Source: Palsa-504 sp963753195
Lineage (GTDB): Bacteria > Actinomycetota > Actinomycetes > Streptosporangiales > Streptosporangiaceae
NCBI GenBank assembly: GCA_963753195.1
Contig: CAVWBH010000003.1
Span: forward strand, 806,001 to 870,000
DNA length: 64,000 bases
Direction of reading: 5' to 3'
Within the stretch, counting starts at the first letter, position 1; each line of letters opens with the position of its first letter. The position numbers and the translations under genes were made by a program. This document shows, one piece after another, positions 51,328-60,071 of the stretch. The notes under the pieces are model-generated. The model was given only the letters and a program-made list of their open reading frames with translations, searched no databases and was not told the DNA's origin.

Positions 51328-51449
51328 CCAGGCAGTATGCCAGCAGCCGCGGCATCACGGCCAGGCAGGTCCGGCGGGCGCGATCGACGCGCGCCGATGG
51401 CCGGTGCGCCAGCCGGGCAAAATCGCGCCTGCTGCGGGCCGCAGAACCG

Positions 51450-51480
51450 TTATCCACAGCCTGTGGACGCCTGTGGAGAT
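51450..51480. promoter_or_regulatory. DnaA-box-like site with palindrome upstream of ParA gene
   Basis: TTATCCACA at 51450-51458 is a perfect match to the classical DnaA box. TCCACAGCCTGTGGA (51453-51467) is a 15-base palindrome and CTGTGGA recurs at 51471-51477. An AT-rich stretch (GATTGATAACAACATG) follows. Located in the 233-bp gap between the minus-strand genes 51561 and parA. Confidence 0.5.
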
Positions 51481-51560
51481 TGATAACAACATGGCAACAA
51501 GCCGGGCCCCGGGCCGCAGATGCCGGTAGGCGCGGTCGCTGGCCGGGGTTACTGGCCGGG

Positions 51561-51812
51561 TTACTGGTGGCGCAGGGAGATCTCGTCGGACTTTGCGATG
51601 CTGTCGGCGTTGATGGCCCGCAGTCCCTGGCCGAGGCGCTCGCGGGCCTGCCGCAGGAGCATAAGGGAGTTGGTGGACAGGCTCTGCGGGGCGGCGCGCT
51701 CCGGATCAGCCCCGTGTTCCTCGATAAGGTGCGTCTGGAGGGCGGCGGCGACTTCGTCGGCCGCCTTCAGCGCGTGGTAGATGGCCCGGTCGCGTGCGAT
51801 GTCGTCAACCAT
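51561..51812 (-). CDS. Small helical protein of unknown function
   Basis: 83 residues from ATG 51812. Not recognised. Almost wholly helical: DDIARDRAIYHALKAADEVA, AALQTHLIEEHGADPERAAP, then SLMLLRQARERLGQGLRAIN and a polar end. Co-directional with, and upstream of, parA, separated by 233 bases with the DnaA-box-like motif. Could be a partner of the ParA-like protein; nothing beyond position supports it. The much longer ORF going on to 52616 is antisense to the 51885 gene and rejected. Confidence 0.6.
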   Translation of the reverse strand: MVDDIARDRAIYHALKAADEVAAALQTHLIEEHGADPERAAPQSLSTNSLMLLRQARERLGQGLRAINADSIAKSDEISLRHQ

Positions 51813-51884
51813 GCAGCCAGTATCCCGCGCCCCTCGCCGCCGTGGGCCCGGACCTGAGCGCGTTAGGCTGCAGGGTGACGGAAC

Positions 51885-52718
51885 ATGGGGGTCGAGATGC
51901 CGTGGTTTCCGGAGTTCGCCAGCGCCGCGGAGCTGGCCCGCAGGCAGGCTCGTGCCGCAGGCCAGGCCGATCCGGTCGGGCAGTTCTTCACGGCGCTGAA
52001 CACGGGTGACGCCCACGCCCTGGAGACTGTGTGGCCCGGCGAGGTGGTGATCTACGATCCCCGCGCAGGCGAGATCCGCGGCCGCCGGCAGCTGCGGCGG
52101 TTCGTCAGCCAGAACCAGTCCTTGCTGGCCGAGCACTACGCCCGGACCGAGACGGTGGCCTCCACGTGCGCCGGCGGGCGGGCCGTGGTTGAGTTGCTGG
52201 CGCACGTGGGCCGCGACGGGGAACTGGCCTGGCCGATAGCGGTCGTGGCCGAATCCCCCGACGACCGGTCGGTGGTGTTCCGCACCTACTGCAGCCAGTC
52301 GCCGGTCGACGGACGGCGCCACGTCAGGCCGCCCGTACTCAAGCCAGGACCCGCCCGCCCCGGTGATGTCGTGGGCCGCCACCAGGCCGCGCTCGAGGCG
52401 GGCGACGTCGAAGCGGTGGTGAGCACCTTCGCGCCGGACGGGTCCTTCCACGAGCCGATTGGCCCGCACTACGCCCACCGCGGCATTTCGGAGATCCGTT
52501 CGTTCTTCACCATGTGCTTCAGCGCGGGCGGCGGCATCGGCCTCGAGCACTGCACCGTGACCGACGATGGTGTGCGCTGCGCCGTGGAATACAACTGCGT
52601 CCGCTGGGGCCGCCACGAGCTGCCGCCCCAGGCGGGAATCGGGGTCTACGAGCGAGGCCCGGACGGGCTGCTGGCCGCGGCCCGCGTGTACGACGACGTC
52701 GAAGCACCCACTGGGTAG
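51885..52718 (+). CDS. Tandem NTF2/SnoaL-like protein
   Basis: 277 residues, two NTF2-like folds in a row. First about 25-140: DPVGQFFTALNTGDAHALET, WPGEVVIYDPRAGEIRGRRQ, LRRFVSQNQSLLAEHYART. Second about 160-272: VVGRHQAALEAGDVEAVVST, FAPDGSFHEPIGPHYAHRGI, SEIRSFFTMCFSAGGGIGLE. Each half has the layout of SnoaL-like polyketide cyclases or limonene epoxide hydrolase relatives, used as small-molecule binding or isomerase domains. Ends 31 bases before the convergent oxidoreductase stop. Function unknown. Confidence 0.85.
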   Translation: MGVEMPWFPEFASAAELARRQARAAGQADPVGQFFTALNTGDAHALETVWPGEVVIYDPRAGEIRGRRQLRRFVSQNQSLLAEHYARTETVASTCAGGRAVVELLAHVGRDGELAWPIAVVAESPDDRSVVFRTYCSQSPVDGRRHVRPPVLKPGPARPGDVVGRHQAALEAGDVEAVVSTFAPDGSFHEPIGPHYAHRGISEIRSFFTMCFSAGGGIGLEHCTVTDDGVRCAVEYNCVRWGRHELPPQAGIGVYERGPDGLLAAARVYDDVEAPTG

Positions 52719-52748
52719 CGGTGAGGCACGGGAGCCCCGCCCCTTGCC

Positions 52749-54128
52749 TCACCCGGACAGGTTCGCCATCTGCGCGTTCATCGGCCCGGTCGGCCGCGGC
52801 ATGTCCGCGATGGCCATCCGGAGCGCCGTCAGCGCCGCGTCGTAGATCCCCGAGAAGCTCGGGAACGGCTGGATCGTGTCACTCAGCACCTCCACCGGGA
52901 CGTGCGCGCGGATGGCCAGCGTAGCCTGTTGCAGCCACTCGCCGGCTTCGGGCCCGAGCGCGTAGGCGCCGGTCAGCCGCTCGCCGTCGGACAGCAGGGT
53001 CAGGAACCCGTTGGACTGCGCGTAGGCGTGCGTGTAGGTGGCGGTCTTCGGCACCTCCGACACCGGTGCGGTGGCGCTGTAGGCCGCTTCGGCCGCGCCC
53101 ACCGCCGCGGCCTGCGGATCGGTATAGGTGACCCGCGGGACGGCTTCGTAGTTCGCCGGGCGCGCATCGCCGGCGATGTTCGCCGCGACCACGTCGCCCT
53201 CGTACTCGCCGACGTGGGTCAGCGGCCAGATGCCGTTGACGTCGCCGATCGCCCACAGGCGCTCGCCCGCGCGCAGGTGCTCGTCGACCGGGATCCCGTG
53301 CGGATCGGCCTTGACGCCGACCGTGTCAAGGCCGATCCCCTCGACGCGCGGGCGTCGGCCGGTGGCCACCAGCAGCCGGTCGCCCCGCAGCTCCGGACCG
53401 CCCTCGACCTGCAGGACGTACTCCTCCCCCTCCCGCCGCACGGCGGCGGCGCGCTTCCCGAGGACCAGCTCGATCCCGTCCCGGCGCAGCGCCTCGCCGA
53501 GCGCCTGCCCCAGCGGCGCGGGCTCGCGGGGAATCACGCGGTCGGCGCCCTCGACGAGGACCACCTCGCCGCCCAGACGCCGCACGACCTGCGCCAGCTC
53601 GACGCCCGCGGACCCGCCGCCCAGGACCAGCAGGCGGCGCGGCACCGCCTTCATGCTCGTCGCCTCGCGGGTGCCCCACACGCCCGGCAGCTCACGCAGT
53701 CCCGGGATCGGCGGCACGACCGGATCTGAGCCGGTCGCCACGACGACGTGCTCCGCGGTGTGGCGGACGTCCCCGACCTGGACGACGCCGGGGCCGGCCA
53801 GCCGGCCTATGCCCCGCAGCAGGTCGATGCCCTGGCCCGCCAGCCAGCGCTCCTGGCCGGCGTCGGAATAGCCCGACACCATGAAGTCCCGCCAGGCCAG
53901 CGCGGCCGCGACGTCGACCTGCGCGGTCGCGCCGGCGTCGCGCGCGCCCTGCACCGCCTCGCCCGGGCGCAGCAGCGTCTTCGACGGGATGCACGCCCAG
54001 TAGGAGCACTCGCCGCCGACCAGCTCGCGCTCCACGACCGCGACGCGCAGCCCGCGCGCAGCCAGGGCCGCCGCGCAGTGCTCGCCGGGCGCCCCGCCGC
54101 CGAGAACGATCACGTCGTAGTCGCTCAC
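52749..54128 (-). CDS. Pyridine nucleotide-disulfide oxidoreductase (dihydrolipoamide dehydrogenase-like)
   Basis: 459 residues, GTG overlapping the VOC stop. FAD motif VIVLGGGAPGEHCAAALAAR, redox-active disulfide GGECSYWACIPSKTLLRP (Cys-x4-Cys, about residues 41-46), NAD(P) motif RRLLVLGGGSAGVELAQVVR, second FAD motif ERLWAIGDVNGIWPLTHVGE, and a dimerisation domain (PRVTYTDPQAAAVGAAEAAY). The C-terminal HxxxxxE pair typical of true Lpd/GR is not evident (LRMAIADMPRP), so it may be a MerA-like or mycothione reductase-like member. Follows the VOC gene in an operon. Confidence 0.9.
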   Translation of the reverse strand: MSDYDVIVLGGGAPGEHCAAALAARGLRVAVVERELVGGECSYWACIPSKTLLRPGEAVQGARDAGATAQVDVAAALAWRDFMVSGYSDAGQERWLAGQGIDLLRGIGRLAGPGVVQVGDVRHTAEHVVVATGSDPVVPPIPGLRELPGVWGTREATSMKAVPRRLLVLGGGSAGVELAQVVRRLGGEVVLVEGADRVIPREPAPLGQALGEALRRDGIELVLGKRAAAVRREGEEYVLQVEGGPELRGDRLLVATGRRPRVEGIGLDTVGVKADPHGIPVDEHLRAGERLWAIGDVNGIWPLTHVGEYEGDVVAANIAGDARPANYEAVPRVTYTDPQAAAVGAAEAAYSATAPVSEVPKTATYTHAYAQSNGFLTLLSDGERLTGAYALGPEAGEWLQQATLAIRAHVPVEVLSDTIQPFPSFSGIYDAALTALRMAIADMPRPTGPMNAQMANLSG

Positions 54129-54751
54129 GACGGCAGCCCCGTCCCGGCCTGCTCCGCCACCATGTACGCGGCGTACCAGTCGGGCCAGTTCGGGTCGGCG
54201 GCGCCGATGCGCTTCTCGTGCTCGCCGTGGGCGGCCGACGCGCGCCGCATCGCGCTGGCCAGGTCCGCGGTGGAGGCAAAGGTCGTCTCGGTGGCGTCGA
54301 CCCGGCCCGGCAGGCGCGTCGTGACCTCCTGCAGCAGCCAGCCATTGCCGTCCGGGTCGGCGAACGTGGCGAACGAGCCGTAGCTGCCGTGACCGGGTGC
54401 GGGGCCGCTCACACGACCGTTCGTCCCGCCGGGCTGGAACTGAGCGCCCGGCGTCCCGGCGTGGAACACCTCGCTGAGGTCGGCCCCGCGGGCGGCGAGG
54501 TCGCCGTGCGCCGCCTCAATATCGGAAACGATCAGGTACAGGCCCTGGGCCGAGCCAGGCGCGGCCGACGTGAGCTTCGCGCCGAACTGGATCGAGCACT
54601 CCGAGCCCGGCGGCGTGAACTGGACGATCCGGACGCCGTTATCGAAGGGGAAGTCGGCGTCGAGCCGCCACCCGAGGCGCCCGTAGAAGTCTTTCGCGCG
54701 GTCGACATCCGAGACGGGGATGACGACCACCTCGAGCTTCGTGTCCACCAT
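54125..54751 (-). CDS. VOC-family (glyoxalase/bleomycin resistance) protein with helical tail
   Basis: 208 residues from ATG 54751. First ~120 residues form a VOC domain: KLEVVVIPVSDVDRAKDFYG, RLGWRLDADFPFDNGVRIVQ, GLYLIVSDIEAAHGDLAARG, ATFADPDGNGWLLQEV. The final ~60 (TTRLPGRVDATETTFASTAD; RASAAHGEHEKRIGAADPNW; PDWYAAYMVAEQAG) are a helical tail found in actinobacterial homologues. Metal ligand positions His/Glu partly conserved. Upstream gene of the oxidoreductase, with a GTGA overlap. Confidence 0.88.
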   Translation of the reverse strand: MVDTKLEVVVIPVSDVDRAKDFYGRLGWRLDADFPFDNGVRIVQFTPPGSECSIQFGAKLTSAAPGSAQGLYLIVSDIEAAHGDLAARGADLSEVFHAGTPGAQFQPGGTNGRVSGPAPGHGSYGSFATFADPDGNGWLLQEVTTRLPGRVDATETTFASTADLASAMRRASAAHGEHEKRIGAADPNWPDWYAAYMVAEQAGTGLPS

Positions 54752-54820
54752 GCCTGGCTCCTCTCCCCTGCTTTCCCCTGTGATGTCAGTGCTATGGTCT
54801 CAGACCGGAACGGCCCGGGC

Positions 54821-55315
54821 TTATCCTGCGTCCTGGTCGTCCTCGGTCTTCTCGGTCTTCTCGGCGCCTGTCTCCTCAGTGCCTGTCTTTTCGGCGCCTG
54901 TCTTCTCAGTGCGATGCGATTCCCGGACGCTGTAGGCCATGGTGGCCAGGACGGTCAGGCCCCCGATGGCCACGCTCACGCCGGTGGCCACGCCGGAAAA
55001 GGGCAGCAGGTCGGTGAGGACCAGCACGGCGCCGAGGGCGAGGGCGCCCACGCCGAACAGGACGGTGCAGGTCGTAGCCACGCGGCTGGCCGCCGCGGTG
55101 AGGGCCGCGGACCGGGCGCGGGCCTGCACCGCAGCGAGATGGCGCCTGGCCCATCGGTACTCGACGGCGAACACGGCCAGGCCCAGCGCTATCACCACCA
55201 GGCCAGGCCCGGGCGCGACCAGGAGCACCGCGCCGACGGCGACGATCACGGTGCCCGCGACGGTGATCGCGATCCGCCGGAGCAGCCGCACCAGGTCATT
55301 CACCTTTGCAAGCAT
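54821..55315 (-). CDS. PGPGW-motif membrane protein
   Basis: 164 residues from ATG 55315. Three to four membrane helices; the family motif appears as GAVLLVAPGPGLVVIALGLA, followed by FAVEYRWARRHLAAVQARAR (putative transmembrane protein PGPGW / TIGR02611-like, here APGPGL). The C-terminal ~25 residues are a repeat of EKTGAEKTGTEETGAEKTEK coded by imperfect 18-bp repeats, ending near the stop. The 84-bp gap to the divergent DUF2127 gene should hold both promoters. Function unknown. Confidence 0.8.
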   Translation of the reverse strand: MLAKVNDLVRLLRRIAITVAGTVIVAVGAVLLVAPGPGLVVIALGLAVFAVEYRWARRHLAAVQARARSAALTAAASRVATTCTVLFGVGALALGAVLVLTDLLPFSGVATGVSVAIGGLTVLATMAYSVRESHRTEKTGAEKTGTEETGAEKTEKTEDDQDAG

Positions 55316-55398
55316 GCCAGCACGTGGATGATGTTCCGGCGCATCGCGGCGCTGCGCCAGGGACATGGCGTCCAGGGGGCCTGCCCTATCCTCAAGAC

Positions 55399-56241
55399 GT
55401 GGACTGGAGCATGTTCGGCTGCGCCCGCAAGGGGCACGTTAGTTACGCGCCGGACGAGCCGGAGCTGCGGGACCGGCTGATGGCATCGACCGCCGACGGG
55501 ACGGTGTGGCGGTGCCTGCGCTGCGGCGCATTCGTGACCGACGGGCAGCACAGCAGCGGGCCGGCGGCCGCGGCGCCGCTGATCCTGCGGGGCAAGGAAC
55601 TGCGCAGCGCGCTGATCCTGCGCTTGTTCGCGGTGGAGCGGTTCCTCCGCTTCCTGGTCCTCGGCGCCGCAGCCTACGGGATATGGCGATTCCGGTACGA
55701 CCGGGCGGGCATCCAGCAGGCGTTCAACAACGACCTGCCTGCCATCCGCGCCCTCTACCAGGACTTCGGCTTCAACGTCAACCACTCCAAGCTGCTCGGG
55801 CTGATCCAGCATTCGTTCACCCTCGACTCGCGGACGCTCACCTACCTGGCCATCGGCCTGGCTGCTTACGCGCTCATCGAGTTGGTGGAGAGCATCGGGC
55901 TGTGGCTGGCCAAGCGATGGGGCGAGTACTTCGCCATGGTGGCGACCTCGATCTTCCTGCCTTATGAGGTCTACGACCTGAGCGTGAAGATCACCTGGCT
56001 GCGGCTCGGTGCGTTCGCGGTGAACCTGCTGCTGGTCATCTACCTGGTGTGGACGAAGCGGCTGTTCGGCGTCCGGGGCGGCAGAAGGGCCTATGAGGCG
56101 AAGAGGCGCAGCGAGTCCGTCATCGAGGTGGAACAGGCCGCGCTGGCCTCGGCAACGGCCGGGCCAACCGGCCAGGGCGAGCGGGCGGGCGTGCCCGTTC
56201 AGCCGCCGGGCGGCTCGGTGACCGAACGGCCTGAGCGATAG
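55399..56241 (+). CDS. DUF2127-family membrane protein with N-terminal zinc-ribbon-like part
   Basis: 280 residues from GTG 55399. N-terminal part has FGCARKGH and VWRCLRCGAFV (CxxC), a likely metal site, then a DUF2127 domain of four helices: LILRLFAVERFLRFLVLGAA, TYLAIGLAAYALIELVESIG, LWLAKRWGEYFAMVATSIFL, and LRLGAFAVNLLLVIYLVWTK. The ERFLRFL, ALIELVEGIGLW and WGEY motifs identify the family. Polar tail. Function unknown. ORF extends upstream to 55306 but overlaps the divergent gene's start. Confidence 0.85.
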   Translation: MDWSMFGCARKGHVSYAPDEPELRDRLMASTADGTVWRCLRCGAFVTDGQHSSGPAAAAPLILRGKELRSALILRLFAVERFLRFLVLGAAAYGIWRFRYDRAGIQQAFNNDLPAIRALYQDFGFNVNHSKLLGLIQHSFTLDSRTLTYLAIGLAAYALIELVESIGLWLAKRWGEYFAMVATSIFLPYEVYDLSVKITWLRLGAFAVNLLLVIYLVWTKRLFGVRGGRRAYEAKRRSESVIEVEQAALASATAGPTGQGERAGVPVQPPGGSVTERPER

Positions 56242-56254
56242 GACCCGGCCGCAG

Positions 56255-56755
56255 CTACTGGCTTGCCGCCGCGGCGTCCTGCGGAGGTCCGCCCGCCGCG
56301 GCCAGGGCCTGTGCGGCCCAGGCGTGGATGATCTCCCAGTTCCGCAGGTCTCGCGGTGGGCTCTTGCTGCGCCCGGGCGGGTCAGCGCCGCCGAAGACGG
56401 TGACCGCGGCCGGGGTGAGCCAGTCGCGCTTGGCCAGGGCCCGGTCAAGCTCGGCCCGAGAGCGCTGCCAGGCCTCATCGGTGTCGGTGCGCGGTCCCAT
56501 GGCGAACACGGCCACGGGCACGTCGGGAAGCTCCCGGCGGTGGCGGCGCAGGAACCGGTGGGCGTCACGATGCCAGCGTCCGGAGTACAAGGGCGCGCCG
56601 AGCACCACCAGGTCGTAGCCGGCGACTGTTTCCCCAGCCGCCCGGGCCGGGAGCAGCGTGACCTCGGCGCCGCGCCCGCGCAGAGCCATCGCCACCGCGG
56701 CGGCGACCTGCTGGGTGGAGCCGTTCTTGGTGGCATAGGCCACGAGCACTTTCAC
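56255..56755 (-). CDS. Flavodoxin-domain protein
   Basis: 166 residues from GTG 56755, which follows AGGAGGTGCCTG. FMN phosphate-binding loop VLVAYATKNGSTQQVAAAVA (T/S-x-x-G-x-T), then AGYDLVVLGAPLYSGRWHRD, ELPDVPVAVFAMGPRTDT and a C-terminal WEIIHAWAAQALAAAG. Similar to protoporphyrinogen oxidase (HemG)/flavodoxin-like proteins of actinobacteria often near stress or dormancy genes. Electron carrier or quinone-type reductase. The stop faces the DUF2127 stop (convergent, 13-base gap). Confidence 0.9.
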   Translation of the reverse strand: MKVLVAYATKNGSTQQVAAAVAMALRGRGAEVTLLPARAAGETVAGYDLVVLGAPLYSGRWHRDAHRFLRRHRRELPDVPVAVFAMGPRTDTDEAWQRSRAELDRALAKRDWLTPAAVTVFGGADPPGRSKSPPRDLRNWEIIHAWAAQALAAAGGPPQDAAAASQ

Positions 56756-56949
56756 CAGGCACCTCCTGGAGCCCACACTGGACCGGTTCTGGCCCGCGGG
56801 CCCAGGGCCGTTGGTCCTCACTGTGGCCACACGGAGCGCGCGGGACGCGGAGCTGGTAGGAGTACACGACCGAGTCGCGGCGGGCAGGCTTGCGGCCCAT
56901 GATGGGCGTTAAGACCAAGGGCAAGATCCATCGCCGTGAGGGAGTCACG

Positions 56950-57333
56950 ATGGGCATTGAACTGAACCACACCATCGTTCGGGTCCGCGACAAGCGCGAA
57001 TCGGCGCAATTCCTGGCCGAGATTCTCGGCCTCAGCGCCCCCACGGCGTTCGGGCCGTTCCTGGCCGTGCAGACCGGCAACGACGTCTCCTTGGACTTCG
57101 CCGACGACCACGGCCCGGTCAGCCCGCAGCACTATGCGTTCCTGGTTTCCGAATCCGACTTCGACCAGATCTTCGGCCGGATCCAGGACCGGCGGCTGCC
57201 GTACTGGGCCGACCCGGGCAGGCGACGTCCGGGTGAGATCAACACCAACGATGGCGGCCGGGGCGTGTACTGGGAGGATCCCAGCGGCCACTTCCTGGAG
57301 ATCATCACCCGCCCTTACGGCAGCGGCAGCTGA
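56950..57333 (+). CDS. VOC-family (glyoxalase-like) protein
   Basis: 127 residues from ATG 56950, behind GAGGGAG; ORF extension to 56890 is not conserved. VOC fold: MGIELNHTIVRVRDKRESAQ, FLAEILGLSAPTAFGPFLAV, QHYAFLVSESDFDQIFGRIQ, GGRGVYWEDPSGHFLEIITR. His7 and the C-terminal Glu are in place as metal ligands. Stand-alone dioxygenase/glyoxalase or resistance protein; substrate unknown. Confidence 0.9.
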   Translation: MGIELNHTIVRVRDKRESAQFLAEILGLSAPTAFGPFLAVQTGNDVSLDFADDHGPVSPQHYAFLVSESDFDQIFGRIQDRRLPYWADPGRRRPGEINTNDGGRGVYWEDPSGHFLEIITRPYGSGS

Positions 57334-57485
57334 CCCGGCCGCCGGCCGGTCACCCGCGGCCTCCGTCTGCAGCACATACCCCTACCGCGGTTGATCACAG
57401 CTGAGCGGAATACCATCTTTTTCTCGCGGCTTAAGAAGGTCGAAGCGGCTGAAGACCGGGGATACGGCAGGGGGCCTGTCGGGCC

Positions 57486-59763
57486 ATGGATGGCAGCGGC
57501 GTGGGTGAGCAGGCCCGGGCGTCATGGCCCGAGGGCGGCCCGGCGTTCGATCTTCTGGAGTCGAAGCTCCAGGGGCCCCCGATGCGGGCTGGGACGGTTC
57601 GCCGGTCGTCGCTGCTCGAGCGGCTGGTGCGAGACGATGTCCCTCCGATCGTGTCGGTAGTGGCCCCGGCGGGCTACGGGAAGACGACGCTGCTGGCGCA
57701 GTGGGCGGAGCGGGACGGCAAAGCGTTCGCGTGGGTGTCGGTGGATGAGAAGGACAACGATCCGAAGGTGCTCCTCACCTACGTCGCCCGGGCCCTCGAC
57801 GCGGTGCAGCCGGTAGACCAGCGAGTGTTCTCCGCGCTGAGTTCGCCGGCCAGCTCGGTACCCGGGTCGGTCGTGCCGCGCCTGGGGGCGGCGTTCGCGG
57901 CTATGACCGCACCGGTGGTGCTGGTCCTGGACGACGTGCACCTGGTCCGCAATTCGGAGTGCCGGGCGGCGCTGTCGGTGCTAGCCGATCATGTGCCAGA
58001 CGGTTCCCGGCTGGTGCTCGCCGGGCGTGAGGAGCCGCCGGTGCAGCTCGCCCGGCTGCGCGCGGAAGGGCGGGTCTTCGAGATCGGCCTGGGTGACCTG
58101 TCGCTGACGCGCCCCGAGGCGGCCTTCCTGCTGCGCGCCGCCGAGGTGACGCTGGGCGCGGATGACGTGGCCGAACTGCACCGACGGACCGAGGGATGGC
58201 CGGTCGGGCTGTACCTGGCGGCGCTGTATCTGCGGGAGGGCGGTTCGCTGGCGCAGGCCGCGCTGTCTTTCGGCGGGGACGACCGGCTGGTAAGCGAGTA
58301 CGTGGAGTCGGAGTTCCTGGAGCGGATCTCCCAGAAGCAGCGGGAGTTCCTGATCCGTGCCGCGGCGCTGGAGCGGATGTCCGGGCCTTTGTGCGAGGCC
58401 GTGCTGGACCTGCCCGGGGCCGCCGCATCGCTGGAGAACCTGGCTCAGTCGAACCTGCTGCTGGTGCCGCTGGACCAGCGGGGCCAGTGGTACCGGTATC
58501 ACCACTTGTTCCGGGACATGCTCCAGGCCCAGCTGGAACGACATGAGCCGGAGCTGATCCCCGTCTTGCGGCGCCGGGCGGCCAGCTGGTGCCTGCATAA
58601 CGGCCTGCCTGAGGAGGCGCTGGAGTACTCCATCGCCGCCGGGGACGTCGACGCGGCAGCTCGCCTGGTGGAACGGCTCGGAGTGCCAGGCTCACCGGCA
58701 GGGTCGGTTTAACACGCTCCAGCGGTGGTTCGGGTGGCTGGACGACCAAGGCGGGATGGACGGGCACCCGATGGTCGCCGTGCTGGCCGCGCTGTTCTTC
58801 GCGATGATGGGACGACCGGCCGAGGCTGAGCGATGGGCTGATGCCGTCGATCGCTGGCAGTACCAGGACGCGGCGCAGCCGGACGCCGCGCACGCCGAAG
58901 CGCACGCCGCCATCCTCCGCGCGCTCATGTGCCGCGGCGGGGTGGACCAGTTGCTGGCCGACGCCGCCGACGCGGTACGCCGGTGCGCCAGGGAAGACAT
59001 CGTGACCCCGGCACCAGCGCTCTACCAGGGACTCGGCCTGGTTCTTCTCGGTGACCTCGACGCCGCCGACGAATCCTTCGCCGCGGCGGTAAGCGCCGGG
59101 GAACAGGCGGGCGCGCATGAAACTCTCGCCGTCACGCTGTGCGAACGATCGCTGGTGGCGACGGCACGCGCAGACTGGGCCCGGGCCGGAATCCTGGCCG
59201 CCGACGCGCGCGCCGTGCTGGACCGCGCCCGGATCGAGGAGAGTTACGCAACACCTCTGGTCTGCGCCGTGCAAGCCCACGCGGCTCTGCGCCGCAACGA
59301 CATCACGGCGGCGCGCCAGGAACTGGTCGGCGCGCAGCGGCTGCGGCACCTCCTGACCTACGCGATGCCGCAGTTCGCCGTCCAGGCCCGGATCCACCTG
59401 GTCAGCGCCCATCTCGCGCTCGGCGACCTGGCCGGGGCCAGGACCCTCATGCGGGAGATCGACGAACTGCTCAGCCGACGGCCCGCCCTGGGCACCCTGG
59501 CCGACGAGGCGCACGCGCTCCGGACGCGGCTGGCCAGGCAGCGCGCCCAGGGCGGGCCCGCGGCATCGGCTCTGACCGCCGCCGAACTGCGCCTCCTGCC
59601 CATGCTGTCCACGCATCTGTCGCTCCCCGAGATCGCCGGTGAGCTGTTCCTGTCACCGAACACCATCAAGTCACAAGCGGTGTCGATCTACCGCAAGCTC
59701 GGCGTCGCCTCGCGCAGCCAGGCCGTCGCCCGATCCCGCGAGCTGACCCTGCTGCAGGGGTGA
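57486..59763 (+). pseudogene. MalT-like LuxR-family regulator, frameshifted
   Basis: Part 1 (57486-58712) has Walker A SVVAPAGYGKTTLLAQWAER, Walker B-like PVVLVLDDVHLVRN and the STAND ATPase arrangement, ending in ERLGVPGSPAGSV. Part 2, in another frame from about 58690 to 59763, continues RFNTLQRWFGWLDDQGG, TPR-like helical repeats, and a LuxR HTH at the end (HLSLPEIAGELFLSPNTIKS, then RKLGVASRSQAVARSRE). One extra base near 58690 (GTGCCAGGCTCACC; without the A it reads VPAHRQGRF) explains the break. Intact relatives are ~760-900 residue ATP-dependent activators. Either an error or a recently lost regulator. Confidence 0.85.
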
Positions 59764-59775
59764 TCACGCCCGCGC

Positions 59776-59982
59776 GTGGTGACCCCGCCGCGCCGCACGC
59801 CGGTGCCGCCGTGCCATCGCGGCGCGGCGCAGGCCCTGGCTGGCAGCGCCGAGCAAGTGGCGGCCAAGCTCGGCGCGCTCGCCTCCGCGGGTGTCACCGA
59901 AGTCGCCTACCAGCCAGCCGGGCCAGACATCCCCCGCGAACTACGAGCCCTCGCCTCGGCAGCCGGCCTTCCCGCCAGCTGA
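59776..59982 (+). pseudogene. C-terminal remnant of an LLM-class oxidoreductase
   Basis: From about 59820 it reads AQALAGSAEQVAAKLGALAS, AGVTEVAYQPAGPDIPRELR, ALASAAGLPAS, stop. This is the usual C-terminus of F420-dependent luciferase-like enzymes (GspeEvaakl..la.aGvtEv..qp.G.di). No N-terminal part of the enzyme is found upstream, where the LuxR gene ends 13 bases before. A truncated remnant rather than a gene. Confidence 0.65.
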
Positions 59983-60071
59983 GCGACCCGGAACCGCCGG
60001 TGGCACACTGGCGATGTCCGGGGTGCTGGTCGAGATGTCACTGCTGCCCCGGGCCAGGAAGGAGCAGGGCT

